This document shows positions 6,885-15,196 of a DNA stretch of 43,321 nucleotides, piece after piece. The stretch lies in the NCBI GenBank assembly GCA_964514105.1, contig CAZEPJ010000039.1, positions 1 through 43,321 of the forward strand, given 5' to 3'. The notes beneath the pieces were generated by a model that worked only from the letters and a program-made list of their open reading frames with translations, made no database searches and had not been told where the DNA came from. Every line of letters begins with the position of its first letter. Within the stretch, counting starts at the first letter, position 1. Source of the DNA: CAZEPJ01 sp964514105 (lineage in GTDB: Bacteria > Desulfobacterota > Desulfocorpusculales > Desulfocorpusculum). The translations under genes were made by a program, and so were the position numbers.

Positions 6885-7673
6885 GTGAGCCCCAGGACGT
6901 TCTGCGCGGCCACCTTCAACGTCAACGGCATCCGGGCCCGACTGCCGGTGCTCCTGGATTGGCTGGAACGGACGCGGCCCGACGTGCTGTGCCTCCAGGA
7001 GACCAAGGTGCCCGACGATGCATTCCCCACCCGGCCGTTGGAGGCCCTGGGGTACCAGTGCGTCTTTCGGGGCGAGAAGGGCTTCAACGGGGTGGCGGTC
7101 CTGAGCCGAAGACCCGTGACCCGGATGCGCGCAGGGTTGGATGACGGGGGACCGCCCGACGAGGCCAGGCTCCTGCTGGTGAAGGTTCAAGGAGTCTTTG
7201 TCCTCAACACCTATGTTCCCCAGGGAACCGCCCCCGACTCGCCGCGCTTTCAGTACAAGCTGCAGTGGTTCGGAAGGCTCAGGGCCTTCATGGATCGCTT
7301 CATGGATCCCCATGAAGGCGCCTTGTGGTTGGGGGATTTCAACGTGGCCCCGGACCCGCGGGACGTATACGACCCCGAGGGACTGGTGGGCCAGATCGGA
7401 TTCCACCCGCAGGAGCATGCCGCATTGCAGGCGGCGAAGGACTGGGGGTGGGTGGACATTTTCCGCCGGCATGTCCGCGACGGGGGCCATTACAGCTTCT
7501 GGGACTATCGCCTCCGGGGGGCCGTGTCAAGGGGGCTGGGTTGGCGGGTCGATCACATCTGGGCCACCAGTGCCATGGCCGCGAGATCCGCGCGTTGCTG
7601 GATCGACGTGGGGCCCCGGCGGGCCCATCGGCCGTCGGATCACGCCCCCGTCCTGGCCCAGTTCGAGATCTGA
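6885..7673 (+). CDS. xthA: Exodeoxyribonuclease III (AP endonuclease)
   Basis: The 262-residue protein belongs to the exonuclease III/APE1 family, which cuts DNA at abasic sites and trims 3' ends during base excision repair. Visible active-site elements are N12/N14 (FNVNGIR), E39 (CLQET), the LNTYVPQG strand, D151/N153 (WLGDFNVAP), the WRVDHIW segment and D252-H253 (SDHAPV). The start is GTG at 6885 behind GGGGAGAGG, which gives the usual family N-terminus with no extra residues. It stands alone on the plus strand, converging 23 bases later with the lipoprotein gene on the other strand. Nothing odd is seen in it. Confidence 0.95.
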   Translation: MSPRTFCAATFNVNGIRARLPVLLDWLERTRPDVLCLQETKVPDDAFPTRPLEALGYQCVFRGEKGFNGVAVLSRRPVTRMRAGLDDGGPPDEARLLLVKVQGVFVLNTYVPQGTAPDSPRFQYKLQWFGRLRAFMDRFMDPHEGALWLGDFNVAPDPRDVYDPEGLVGQIGFHPQEHAALQAAKDWGWVDIFRRHVRDGGHYSFWDYRLRGAVSRGLGWRVDHIWATSAMAARSARCWIDVGPRRAHRPSDHAPVLAQFEI

Positions 7674-7696
7674 CTCCCGGCCTGCGGGGCCGCCCG

Positions 7697-8173
7697 TCAC
7701 CGTTTGACAAACGGGACGGCCTCGCCCAGGAGATCGGGATTGGCCGCGTGCTTCTCCAGCAGATGGCGGACGAGCGCCGAATCGCTGCTTCCCTCGGGGA
7801 CCACCTCCTCTCGGACCATCCACAGGATCAGGCGACGCCCGTCTTCGTCCAGTCGGTATTTCATGTACGTGTATTTCCGGTCGCTGGTGAGGTCCTGGAT
7901 TGTGACGAACGGGGCTTGGCCCACGTCGGAATGGAATGCGCGGTACATCTCCCCCTCGTAGAATACCGCATATTCATCCTCATCCCATCTGGCCACGCGC
8001 ATGGTCTCCTTTCCATCGCCCGATACCCATACGCCCAGGGTCCGCTCGTCCACGGGTCGCGTCGGCGCCCCCGTAATGGGGACGTCGTGCTTGCAGCCCC
8101 ACGGCGCGGCCGCACAGACGGCAATCCAGAGCAAGCTCAATCCCCTGGTCAACGCCCATTTCGTTGCGTTCAC
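7697..8173 (-). CDS. Small putative lipoprotein of unknown function
   Basis: The 158-residue product starts at a GTG (8173) with a good AAGGAGAGG upstream. It has a signal peptide (TRGLSLLWIAVCAAAPWGC) ending at C27; the sequence before the Cys is only a loose lipobox, so lipidation is uncertain. The mature part reads like a small beta-rich domain (LGVWVSGDGKETMRVARW, YAVFYEGEMYRAF). I do not recognise a family. It is the last gene of the long minus-strand operon, 46 bases after the thymidylate synthase gene, and converges with xthA. Confidence 0.75.
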   Translation of the reverse strand: MNATKWALTRGLSLLWIAVCAAAPWGCKHDVPITGAPTRPVDERTLGVWVSGDGKETMRVARWDEDEYAVFYEGEMYRAFHSDVGQAPFVTIQDLTSDRKYTYMKYRLDEDGRRLILWMVREEVVPEGSSDSALVRHLLEKHAANPDLLGEAVPFVKR

Positions 8174-8219
8174 GCGGCCTCTCCTTGAGGCAGGGGGCGC
8201 GCCCGCCCATTGCCTTCCC

Positions 8220-8924
8220 TCAGGCCTTGCGCCGGCCAGCCCGCATGCGTGCCACGTCCTCGGCGTGGCCGTAGATGTGGAGGCCTTTGGATGTGGCGAT
8301 GATCTCTCCGTCCTCCACGCCGATCTCCGAAGCCATGTATTCCTTGAGGAGCTGGATGCCCGCCAGGTTCAACGGGAACCCACCCCACAGGTCCCAGGAG
8401 CGGAAATAGGGCATGAAGTGGAGCCGCCCGTACCGGATGCGGGTGTCGATGTGGCGCAGGCAGGGCGGGTCCTCCAGAAGGAGATCCTCGGGCTCGGCCA
8501 CCTGGAGGAGGAGCTGGTTGGTGCCGTGACCGTCTCTTCGATACCGGTCGATGACGAGATCGATCTGGGTGCGACCCGCCAGCGGCCGGCAGAGCCTCCC
8601 GCCGTACGTGTATTGCTCCCCGGGTCTCGTCCGCTCGCAATAAAGGTACTCGCCGAAGTACCTGAGCACCCCCTGCTCGTCGCATGGGGCCGGGACGCCA
8701 TGGGGAACGGTGGGGAGGAGCCGCCGCACTCCGCTGCGGTCCTCATCACGCCGCCCCCCCGGCATGCTGACTCGCACCGTGACCCAGTCGAACTCCCGGC
8801 GGGTGTCGCCCGCGTAGCTTCCCTGATCCACGGTGTAGGTCTGGTAGTCGCCATCGAACAGGGCGAAGAGGCACTGGAACCAGGCGTCATCCAGCGTGGT
8901 CGCTTCGATGGTGGTCAGCTTCAT
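8220..8924 (-). CDS. thyA: Archaeal-type thymidylate synthase
   Basis: The 234-residue protein methylates dUMP to dTMP using methylenetetrahydrofolate. The catalytic cysteine is C155 in EDPPCLRHIDTRI. It is followed by YFRSWDLWGGFPLNL (R175, S176, D178, N186) and the nucleotide-binding SKGLHIYGH (H216, Y218). Length and spacing resemble the short ThyA of methanogens rather than the E. coli enzyme. I chose ATG 8924, with GGAAGGG upstream, because the family core begins at once; a GTG at 8966 that overlaps the preceding stop would add 14 residues. It sits between two lipoprotein genes in a cell-envelope operon, an unusual place for a nucleotide gene. Confidence 0.85.
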   Translation of the reverse strand: MKLTTIEATTLDDAWFQCLFALFDGDYQTYTVDQGSYAGDTRREFDWVTVRVSMPGGRRDEDRSGVRRLLPTVPHGVPAPCDEQGVLRYFGEYLYCERTRPGEQYTYGGRLCRPLAGRTQIDLVIDRYRRDGHGTNQLLLQVAEPEDLLLEDPPCLRHIDTRIRYGRLHFMPYFRSWDLWGGFPLNLAGIQLLKEYMASEIGVEDGEIIATSKGLHIYGHAEDVARMRAGRRKA

Positions 8925-8962
8925 GACGCTGCGCCCTTCCGGTCCCGGGGCCCGCATGTTCG

Positions 8963-10360
8963 TCACGGCCGGTAGCTTGGGTCCACCGCCCGCAGCTGAT
9001 CCGTGACGTCCTGGATGTTCTGCTGGATCTTGGGGGCATAGCGATTATTGGGGTACTTCTTGTTGGTCTCCTGCAGAAGGCTCAAGGCCTGCACCAGGTT
9101 TGCCTTGCGATTGGCTGGCGACCCTTCCCGCGCCTTGAGCACGAGAGCGGCCGCCTCCCGGCGCTTGCTTTCCGCGTACCGGTCCTGCGCCTCCTGGATC
9201 CCCTTGCGCGCCTGTCCCTCGTATTCCGTCCCCTCCACGGTCTGAAAGACCCGGATGGCCTCTTCATACCGGTCGTTGGCCAGGAGGCCCTGACCTTCCT
9301 GGAGGCGCGCGGTCTGCGCCTGGTGCGTGGAGGGATCCGTCGGCCCCTGGGGCGGGCGCGGGCCGTCGGGGGCCGTCACCTGCGGCGGGGCCATCTGGGG
9401 GGGCAAGGAAGCTGCGGCATCCGGCGGCCGCTCCGCCGCCCCTCCCGGCGCAACCGGCTCTCGCGCGGCGGGACCTGAATCCCCCGCTGAAGGGACATCG
9501 GGCGCTGCGGCGGGGCGGACCTCGCCCCGCCGCAGCCGGATCTGCTCCAAGCGCAGTTTGGCCAGGTCCACCCACCGATCCCGCTCCTTGCTGCCCTCCA
9601 GCAGGATCTGGTACCGGTCTCCCGCCTTGTCCAACTGGCCGTCCTCGAAGAGCCAGTTGGCCAACATGTAATTCAGGCCCATGCCGTCCACGGCCTGGGC
9701 CGCTCCGCCCATCAGAGGCTCCAGGATGCGGATGGCATCCTGGCGGTTGCCGGTTCGCCCCAGGCAGGTTGCCCGCATGACCACCACGTCGGTGGGGGCC
9801 TGGGCCTGGGGTTGGGTCTTGACGATGGCCTCGTGCTCCCGAAGGACCCAGGCGCAGTCGCCCCTGCCGTACGCCGAGCGAAGGGCCTCCCAGGAAACCC
9901 GGGTCTCCTCGGTGACCCGCGGCCCCCCCGGCCCCGGAGGATCGAGGGGGGCCAGGGCCAGGCACTCCAGGAACCGCCCGGCCAGCGATTCGGACCGCCG
10001 GGCCCGCTCCTGGGCATCCTGGGTCGGTTTCCAGGCCCCGAGGTCGCCCTGGATCTCCTTGAGGCGCGCCAGTTGGTCCTCCACCGCGAGGATCCACGCG
10101 TCCAGCACCGCCTGCCTGGGGCCCCCCTGGGCCACGCGGCGGGCCCGGACCTGGGACAAAACCGCCTCGCGCTTCTGGATCTCCTTCTGGAGCACCGCAG
10201 GGTCCACGGCCGCCGGCCCCGCCGCCGGTCGCTGGAGGCCGGGGGCGGTCGGCGGCGGAGTCACGGCGCGCTTGGGTTCGCATCCGGCCACCAAGACGGC
10301 AAACAACGCCACGGCGAGGAGACCCCTGCCGCATCCCACCCCCCATCGGGTTTCCCTCAT
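8963..10360 (-). CDS. Lipoprotein with tetratricopeptide-like repeats
   Basis: The 465-residue protein begins with a lipoprotein signal whose lipobox is LVAGC. It then has helical repeat-like stretches (GDCAWVLREHEAI, GNRQDAIRILEPLM, GQLDKAGDRYQILLEGS), a long Pro/Ala-rich linker and a second helical part (LLANDRYEEAIRVFQTVEG) ending in YPNNRYAPKIQQNI. This layout is typical of outer-membrane-anchored TPR scaffolds. The ATG at 10360 overlaps the stop of the penicillin-binding protein gene (ATGA, 10357-10360), so the two are translationally coupled and the lipoprotein may act with that enzyme, as LpoA does with PBP1A. This functional link is inference. Homology to LpoA itself is not evident. 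Confidence 0.82.
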   Translation of the reverse strand: MRETRWGVGCGRGLLAVALFAVLVAGCEPKRAVTPPPTAPGLQRPAAGPAAVDPAVLQKEIQKREAVLSQVRARRVAQGGPRQAVLDAWILAVEDQLARLKEIQGDLGAWKPTQDAQERARRSESLAGRFLECLALAPLDPPGPGGPRVTEETRVSWEALRSAYGRGDCAWVLREHEAIVKTQPQAQAPTDVVVMRATCLGRTGNRQDAIRILEPLMGGAAQAVDGMGLNYMLANWLFEDGQLDKAGDRYQILLEGSKERDRWVDLAKLRLEQIRLRRGEVRPAAAPDVPSAGDSGPAAREPVAPGGAAERPPDAAASLPPQMAPPQVTAPDGPRPPQGPTDPSTHQAQTARLQEGQGLLANDRYEEAIRVFQTVEGTEYEGQARKGIQEAQDRYAESKRREAAALVLKAREGSPANRKANLVQALSLLQETNKKYPNNRYAPKIQQNIQDVTDQLRAVDPSYRP

Positions 10361-13300
10361 TTGCCCTTCTCCGACAAGATCGCCGGGCTGAACAGCCGCC
10401 GCGGCTCGAACCGCTCCCCAACCATGTCCCCATAGGTGCGAACCCTGACCCCCGCCCCTCCCGCCTGGGGCAGACCCGATCCCGAATCCACGGGGACCTC
10501 TCGCATCTCCGGGGACCATTCAATGGCCAGGGCACCCCCTGGCCGGAAGGTGAAGTCCAGGATGTCCAGCCGCTCCTCCAGATTCAGATGCCTCAGGGCG
10601 GACTGTGCCACGGGGATCCAGATGGGGAGCGCCCCGGCAGCCCCGTACACGCGCACGTGGGTGTTCTTCATGGGCCGGTTGTCATCATAGCCCACATAGA
10701 CGGCGATCACCACCCCATTGTCCAGGGTGAGGGACGAACTGCCAGGGTGGGCCCCGGGGAGGAAGCCGACGAAACTGGAGTTGCGGTACTCGTCGGCGGT
10801 GCCGGTCTTTCCCAGGGCCGGCACCTTGAGGTTGAGCTTCTTCAGGATGGCCTCGTGGCGCGAACCGGACAGGATCAGGGCGTTGTCCGCCTGGTGGCCC
10901 GTCCCATTGGAAATCACCTTGCGCAGGATCTCCGCCGAGGACTGGGCCAGATGGGGATCGATGACGCGCTTGACCTGGGGCCGGGCCTCGTAGAGGACCT
11001 CGCCGTCAGGTCCCTCGATCCGCTGGATGAGAAACGACCATGACCGCTCTTCCGGCTGGTTCTCGGGCTGGACGATGCTCCCCGTCACCAGGGCATAGTA
11101 CATGCGGGAGACGTCCTCCATGGTGACCGCGTTGGCCCCCAGGGGCAGAGAGAGGACCGGATCGAGGGAGGAATCGACCCCCATGCGCTTGGCCAGGCGG
11201 ACCACGTACCGCAGGGCCATGGTCAGCTTGAAGTCCCGGACGCGGCAAAGGACGTCCAGGTCGTACGGATCGTGCTCCCGCAACGTGGTGAGGCGCCGGT
11301 TGATTCCCTCCTGGAGCTGGTCCAGCAGGGCGGTGGGAAGGGCCCCATCCACCCAGACCCTGGGCAGGGGGACCACCTGATCCAGGCTCCGGCCCATCTG
11401 CAACTGAGAGATCACCCACTGGAGGTCCAGGGCAACCAGGGAGCGCCCCCCCGGGCTCTGGGTATACACGATCCGCTCTCCCTCGGGCCGGTATTGGAAG
11501 AAAAAGCGTCCCTTGCCCGGCAGGGCCAGGCCCACGCGCTGTCCTGCGTCCGGCTGCGTCACCGCCCAGCGGAGGACCTCGTAGTCGTTGCGCATCTCGT
11601 CCTGCAATGTGCGAAGGCGCAGGAAGTTGTGATGGAGGGCCCGGAGCTCCTGGTCCCGGAAGCGGGATTCCCGCGAAGCCTCCTTCATCTCCTCCTTGAG
11701 GTAGCGCTCGACCCCCAGTCCGTAGTGGAGGTCGTCCAGGGCCGTGAGCTCCTCGGTCCGTCCCCCGAAGATGAGGTCCGTGCGCAGATCCTCCCGGGTC
11801 TCCTCGAAGGCGGCGTGGAGGAGGGAGTCGCGGCTGATGTGCACCTTGATCTCATCGCGCACCCGCTGGGCGTACCGCGCCCGGGATTCTCCGGCTCGGG
11901 GGGCTAGGTCGAGCGTGCGGGCGAGCTCCTTGAGCTGGGAGGGGTTCAACCGGTCGCACAGATGATACAGGAGCCAGACCGTTGCGATGTTCTCGGACTT
12001 GGCGCCGGCCCAGGCCATGGAGACCCACTCGTGGGGGCTTTGGTGGTCCGGATGGGGGATGTAGAGCCGGCCGTGGTGCAAGAAAGCTTGCCAGCGGTTG
12101 CGCAGGGGGTCCATGTTGCCCCAGTTCAACTGCAGCGCCGCCATGTAGATCAGGGGTTTGAACACCGAGCCCACCTGGCGTTTGGCGTCCAGGGCCCGGT
12201 TGAAGTGGATACCGTCGAATCCGCTGACCATGGAGCGGATGAAACCGTCCTGGAGCACGAGGACTCCCCCGTTGACCTCGGGGTACTGGTGCAGGGTGAG
12301 AAGGGATCGACCCTCCTTGTCCCGCCCGCGCATCTGCACGAACACGGGATCCCCCACCTGGATCTCCTTGAGGATCAGGCTCTCGTCTCCCTTCTTGGGG
12401 GTGGCCCAGGTGCCCCGTGCGCCCTGGAGCAGCGCCGCCAGGATGCGCTGGATCCCCTCCCGGTCCACGCGCCCCATCTCTCCGCCGGGCAGCTCCACGT
12501 CGATTTCCGGCCCGTCCTTCTGGGCCCGCACGGCGCGGACGGTTCCGAACGCGAAGCCCTTGCGATCCACCTCGTCCTCGGCCGCCATCACCCGCCGGTA
12601 CCGCTCCAGCACCACATCCCGCCGGTACCCCGTCAGGCGGGTCTCCAGCAGGGAGAGGTTTTCCCGGGTCACCTGTTGGGCAACCTCCTGGAGGTCCTTC
12701 CGGATGCTGGTGACGATGCGCACCCCCGACGTGGCTATGTTATCCACCCCGGCGTCCTCCAAGGCCTCCTGGACGTCCGGACGCTCCAGGCGGTCGCGCA
12801 CTGCGTCCAGAGCCGAGTTCATGGCGTACCGAATGCGCCCCTGGTTGAAGGGGATCTCCTCCCGCACGGTCTGGTCAAACTCCTTCTGGTCGATGAAGCC
12901 CAGCGCCAGCATGTTCTTCAGGACGTACTCCGTGCGATCCCGGGCCTTGGCCAGTGCCTGCTTGCGGGCCTGGTCTCCCTTGTGGATGAACGGGTTGTAG
13001 CGGTTGGGGGCCTTGACGCAACCGGCCAGAAACGCGCTCTCCATGAGGGTCAGCTTATCGGCCGGCTTGTTGAAGAAATACTGGGCCGCAATGCCCAATC
13101 CCACGCCGTTGCCGCTGACGAAGAACTGGTTGGAATACCATTCGAGGATCTGCTCTTTGGAGTAATGGGCCTCCAGCTTGAGGGCGTGGGTCAACTCGAC
13201 GATCTTGGCCTTGAAGGATCGCTTCTCGCGCTTGAAGAGGTTCTTGGCCGTCTGCTGGGTGATGGTGCTGCCCCCCTGCACCACCCGGCCCGCCCTGAGG

Positions 13301-13701
13301 TTCAGGACGAGGGCGCGCAGTATGCCCGCCGGGTCGACGCCGGGGTGGGAGAAGAAGTCCTTGTCCTCGGCCGCGAGCAGGGCGTGGACGAAGCTCTTGG
13401 GAATCCGGTCGTATGGGATGTAGCTCCGGTGCTCCTCCTGGAAGAACACCCCGATGACCGTCTGGCCATCGTCGTAATAGACGGGGCTCTCCAGGGTGAA
13501 GATCCGCTGGATCCGCTCCCGGGAGATCTCCTCCCCCGGGTTGAGGACGATGAAGTAGTAATACGCCCCGCCCAGTGCGCCGATTCCCAGGGCCGCCAGC
13601 ACCGCCATCCAGGCCAGGAGGGCGAGAACCCGCCCGGCGCCCCGGCGCCGGGCCGAGGCGTTCCGGCCCGAGTCGTCCTGCTTTTTAGAAGGACGGGTCA
13701 C
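10357..13701 (-). CDS. Very large class A penicillin-binding protein (PBP1A type)
   Basis: The 1,114-residue bifunctional murein synthase has one membrane helix at about 23-50. The glycosyltransferase domain has E112 in AAEDKDFFSHPG and the motif GGSTITQQTAKNLF (143-156). The transpeptidase domain has S512-V-F-K515, S569-E-N571 and K965-T-G-T. The gap of nearly 400 residues between the SxN and KTG motifs is far longer than the 120-150 of ordinary class A enzymes; it holds a charged, largely helical insert at about 585-840. The GTG start overlaps the dnaJ stop (GTGA). It is followed by a coupled lipoprotein gene that may encode an activator. All three catalytic motifs are intact, so it should be active. 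Confidence 0.93.
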   Translation of the reverse strand: MTRPSKKQDDSGRNASARRRGAGRVLALLAWMAVLAALGIGALGGAYYYFIVLNPGEEISRERIQRIFTLESPVYYDDGQTVIGVFFQEEHRSYIPYDRIPKSFVHALLAAEDKDFFSHPGVDPAGILRALVLNLRAGRVVQGGSTITQQTAKNLFKREKRSFKAKIVELTHALKLEAHYSKEQILEWYSNQFFVSGNGVGLGIAAQYFFNKPADKLTLMESAFLAGCVKAPNRYNPFIHKGDQARKQALAKARDRTEYVLKNMLALGFIDQKEFDQTVREEIPFNQGRIRYAMNSALDAVRDRLERPDVQEALEDAGVDNIATSGVRIVTSIRKDLQEVAQQVTRENLSLLETRLTGYRRDVVLERYRRVMAAEDEVDRKGFAFGTVRAVRAQKDGPEIDVELPGGEMGRVDREGIQRILAALLQGARGTWATPKKGDESLILKEIQVGDPVFVQMRGRDKEGRSLLTLHQYPEVNGGVLVLQDGFIRSMVSGFDGIHFNRALDAKRQVGSVFKPLIYMAALQLNWGNMDPLRNRWQAFLHHGRLYIPHPDHQSPHEWVSMAWAGAKSENIATVWLLYHLCDRLNPSQLKELARTLDLAPRAGESRARYAQRVRDEIKVHISRDSLLHAAFEETREDLRTDLIFGGRTEELTALDDLHYGLGVERYLKEEMKEASRESRFRDQELRALHHNFLRLRTLQDEMRNDYEVLRWAVTQPDAGQRVGLALPGKGRFFFQYRPEGERIVYTQSPGGRSLVALDLQWVISQLQMGRSLDQVVPLPRVWVDGALPTALLDQLQEGINRRLTTLREHDPYDLDVLCRVRDFKLTMALRYVVRLAKRMGVDSSLDPVLSLPLGANAVTMEDVSRMYYALVTGSIVQPENQPEERSWSFLIQRIEGPDGEVLYEARPQVKRVIDPHLAQSSAEILRKVISNGTGHQADNALILSGSRHEAILKKLNLKVPALGKTGTADEYRNSSFVGFLPGAHPGSSSLTLDNGVVIAVYVGYDDNRPMKNTHVRVYGAAGALPIWIPVAQSALRHLNLEERLDILDFTFRPGGALAIEWSPEMREVPVDSGSGLPQAGGAGVRVRTYGDMVGERFEPRRLFSPAILSEKGK

Positions 13702-14789
13702 TTCCTGAAAAACCCCTTCTTCCTGGGCGCGACGTGCTCTCCGGCGGCTTCCGCGAGTTCTCGGAGCAGTTCCTCCTGTCGGGGTGTGAGGTCGGTCGGG
13801 GTCTTCACCACGACCTGGACTACCTGGTCTCCGCGGCCGTGGCCCCTGAGCCTGGGCATCCCCGCGCCGCGCAGGCGAAAGAGGGTCCCGGTCTGCGTCC
13901 CCCTGGGGATCTGAACAGCCTCCACTCCCTCGAGCGTGGGCACGTCCACTGTGGCTCCCAGGGCGGCCTGGGTGAAGGAAACCGGGGCCTGGCAGAAAAT
14001 GTCATCTCCCTGCCGCTCGAAGAAGCCATGGGGTTCGAGATAGATGACCACGTACAGGTCGCCGGGAGGCCCGCCGCCCTCGCCCGGCTCACCCTCCCCG
14101 CGCAGGCGGAGCCTGGAGCCCGTGTCCACGCCCGGCGGGATCTTGACGCTGACTGGCCGCTGGACCTTGACCCGTGTCGTCCCGTGGCAGGCTTCGCACG
14201 GATCCGTGATGATCTCCCCGCGGCCGTAGCACCGGCTGCACGTGGTGCTCATGGTGAAGAACCCCTGGGAGCGAGTGATCTGGCCCCGGCCGTTGCAGGC
14301 CGGACAGACCGCGGGGCGGGTGCCGGGCCGCACCCCCGATCCATGGCAGGCGGGGCACGGCGCGTGGTGCTCCACGGGGATCTCGACTTCCTTGCCCCGG
14401 GCGGCGTCCTCCAGGGTGAGGGTGAGATCGTAGCGCAGGTCCTCCCCGGATCGGCCCCGGGATCTCCCCCTGCGGGAGCCGAAGCCGAAGAAATCCTCGA
14501 AGATGTCCCCGAAAGAGGAGAAGATGTCGTCGAATCCTCGGAACCCCGTGAAGCCGGTGCCGCGAAGCCCCTCGTGGCCGAAGCGGTCGTAAATCTGCCG
14601 CTTCTCGGGGTCCCGAAGGACCTCGTACGCTTCGGAGGCCTCCTTGAAGCGCTCCTCGGCCTCCCGGTCCCCGGGGTTTCGGTCCGGATGATATTTCATG
14701 GCGAGCTTGCGGTAGGCCCTCTTGATCTCCTCGTCCGGTGCCTGCCGCTCCACTCCCAAGATCTCGTAATAGTCCCGCTGGGTGGGCAT
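13698..14789 (-). CDS. dnaJ: Chaperone protein DnaJ
   Basis: The 363-residue type I Hsp40 has a J domain at 1-70 with the H34-P35-D36 tripeptide that stimulates DnaK. A Gly/Phe-rich stretch follows (about 73-105). The zinc domain has four CxxCxGxG-type repeats: C145/C148, C162/C165, C184/C187 and C198/C201. The C-terminal substrate-binding domains complete it. It recruits unfolded proteins to DnaK. Neither dnaK nor grpE is in the window. The start ATG shares one base with the stop of the zinc ribbon gene upstream (TGATG), and its own stop overlaps the PBP start, so it is embedded in the envelope operon. Confidence 0.95.
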   Translation of the reverse strand: MPTQRDYYEILGVERQAPDEEIKRAYRKLAMKYHPDRNPGDREAEERFKEASEAYEVLRDPEKRQIYDRFGHEGLRGTGFTGFRGFDDIFSSFGDIFEDFFGFGSRRGRSRGRSGEDLRYDLTLTLEDAARGKEVEIPVEHHAPCPACHGSGVRPGTRPAVCPACNGRGQITRSQGFFTMSTTCSRCYGRGEIITDPCEACHGTTRVKVQRPVSVKIPPGVDTGSRLRLRGEGEPGEGGGPPGDLYVVIYLEPHGFFERQGDDIFCQAPVSFTQAALGATVDVPTLEGVEAVQIPRGTQTGTLFRLRGAGMPRLRGHGRGDQVVQVVVKTPTDLTPRQEELLRELAEAAGEHVAPRKKGFFRK

Positions 14790-15127
14790 CAGAAGTCGTA
14801 GTCCTCCAGGATCTTTCCGGTGCGGCCTCGCTCGACGATTTCATCCATCTTGGAGCCCAGATCCACGCCCAACTCCTGGGCCCGCTTCTTGGCCCAGAGG
14901 CCTACATTGCGGGAGTCCTTGTAGAAGGAATCGTCCTGGCGGGCTCGGGGATCGAAATCCCTCAGGCGCTGCCCTTCGGTCTTGTGGAGGGCAAAGCGCG
15001 AGAGGATTCGCTGCAGGGAACGGGCCCCGCAGTGGCGGCAGGCCAGCGCCGCCTCATCCCCGGGCTTGAGGATCAGGGCGCCCATGACCTTGCCGCACGC
15101 TCCGCAACAGTACTCGTAGATGGGCAT
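14789..15127 (-). CDS. FmdB-type zinc ribbon protein
   Basis: The 112-residue protein begins MPIYEYCCGACG, the classic FmdB/CxxC_CxxC-SSSS opening, with ribbon cysteines C8/C11 and C30/C33. The rest is charged and helical. FmdB-like proteins are annotated as putative regulators, from a methylotroph gene that regulates formamidase, but no general function is established. The gene ends in a one-base overlap with the dnaJ start, so the two are co-translated. A 69-base gap separates it from the upstream DUF4340 gene. I see no promoter in that gap. Confidence 0.85.
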   Translation of the reverse strand: MPIYEYCCGACGKVMGALILKPGDEAALACRHCGARSLQRILSRFALHKTEGQRLRDFDPRARQDDSFYKDSRNVGLWAKKRAQELGVDLGSKMDEIVERGRTGKILEDYDF

Positions 15128-15196
15128 GGCATCGCTCCGGAAGGCCGGACGAGGCCCAAGGGTCGTTTCCGGGGCACCGGGCGGCCCGGCAACCCC

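Noticed and set aside
11962..13914. Open frame of 650 codons on the plus strand
   Set aside because: It is antisense to the PBP gene and has a low-complexity composition typical of a shadow frame.
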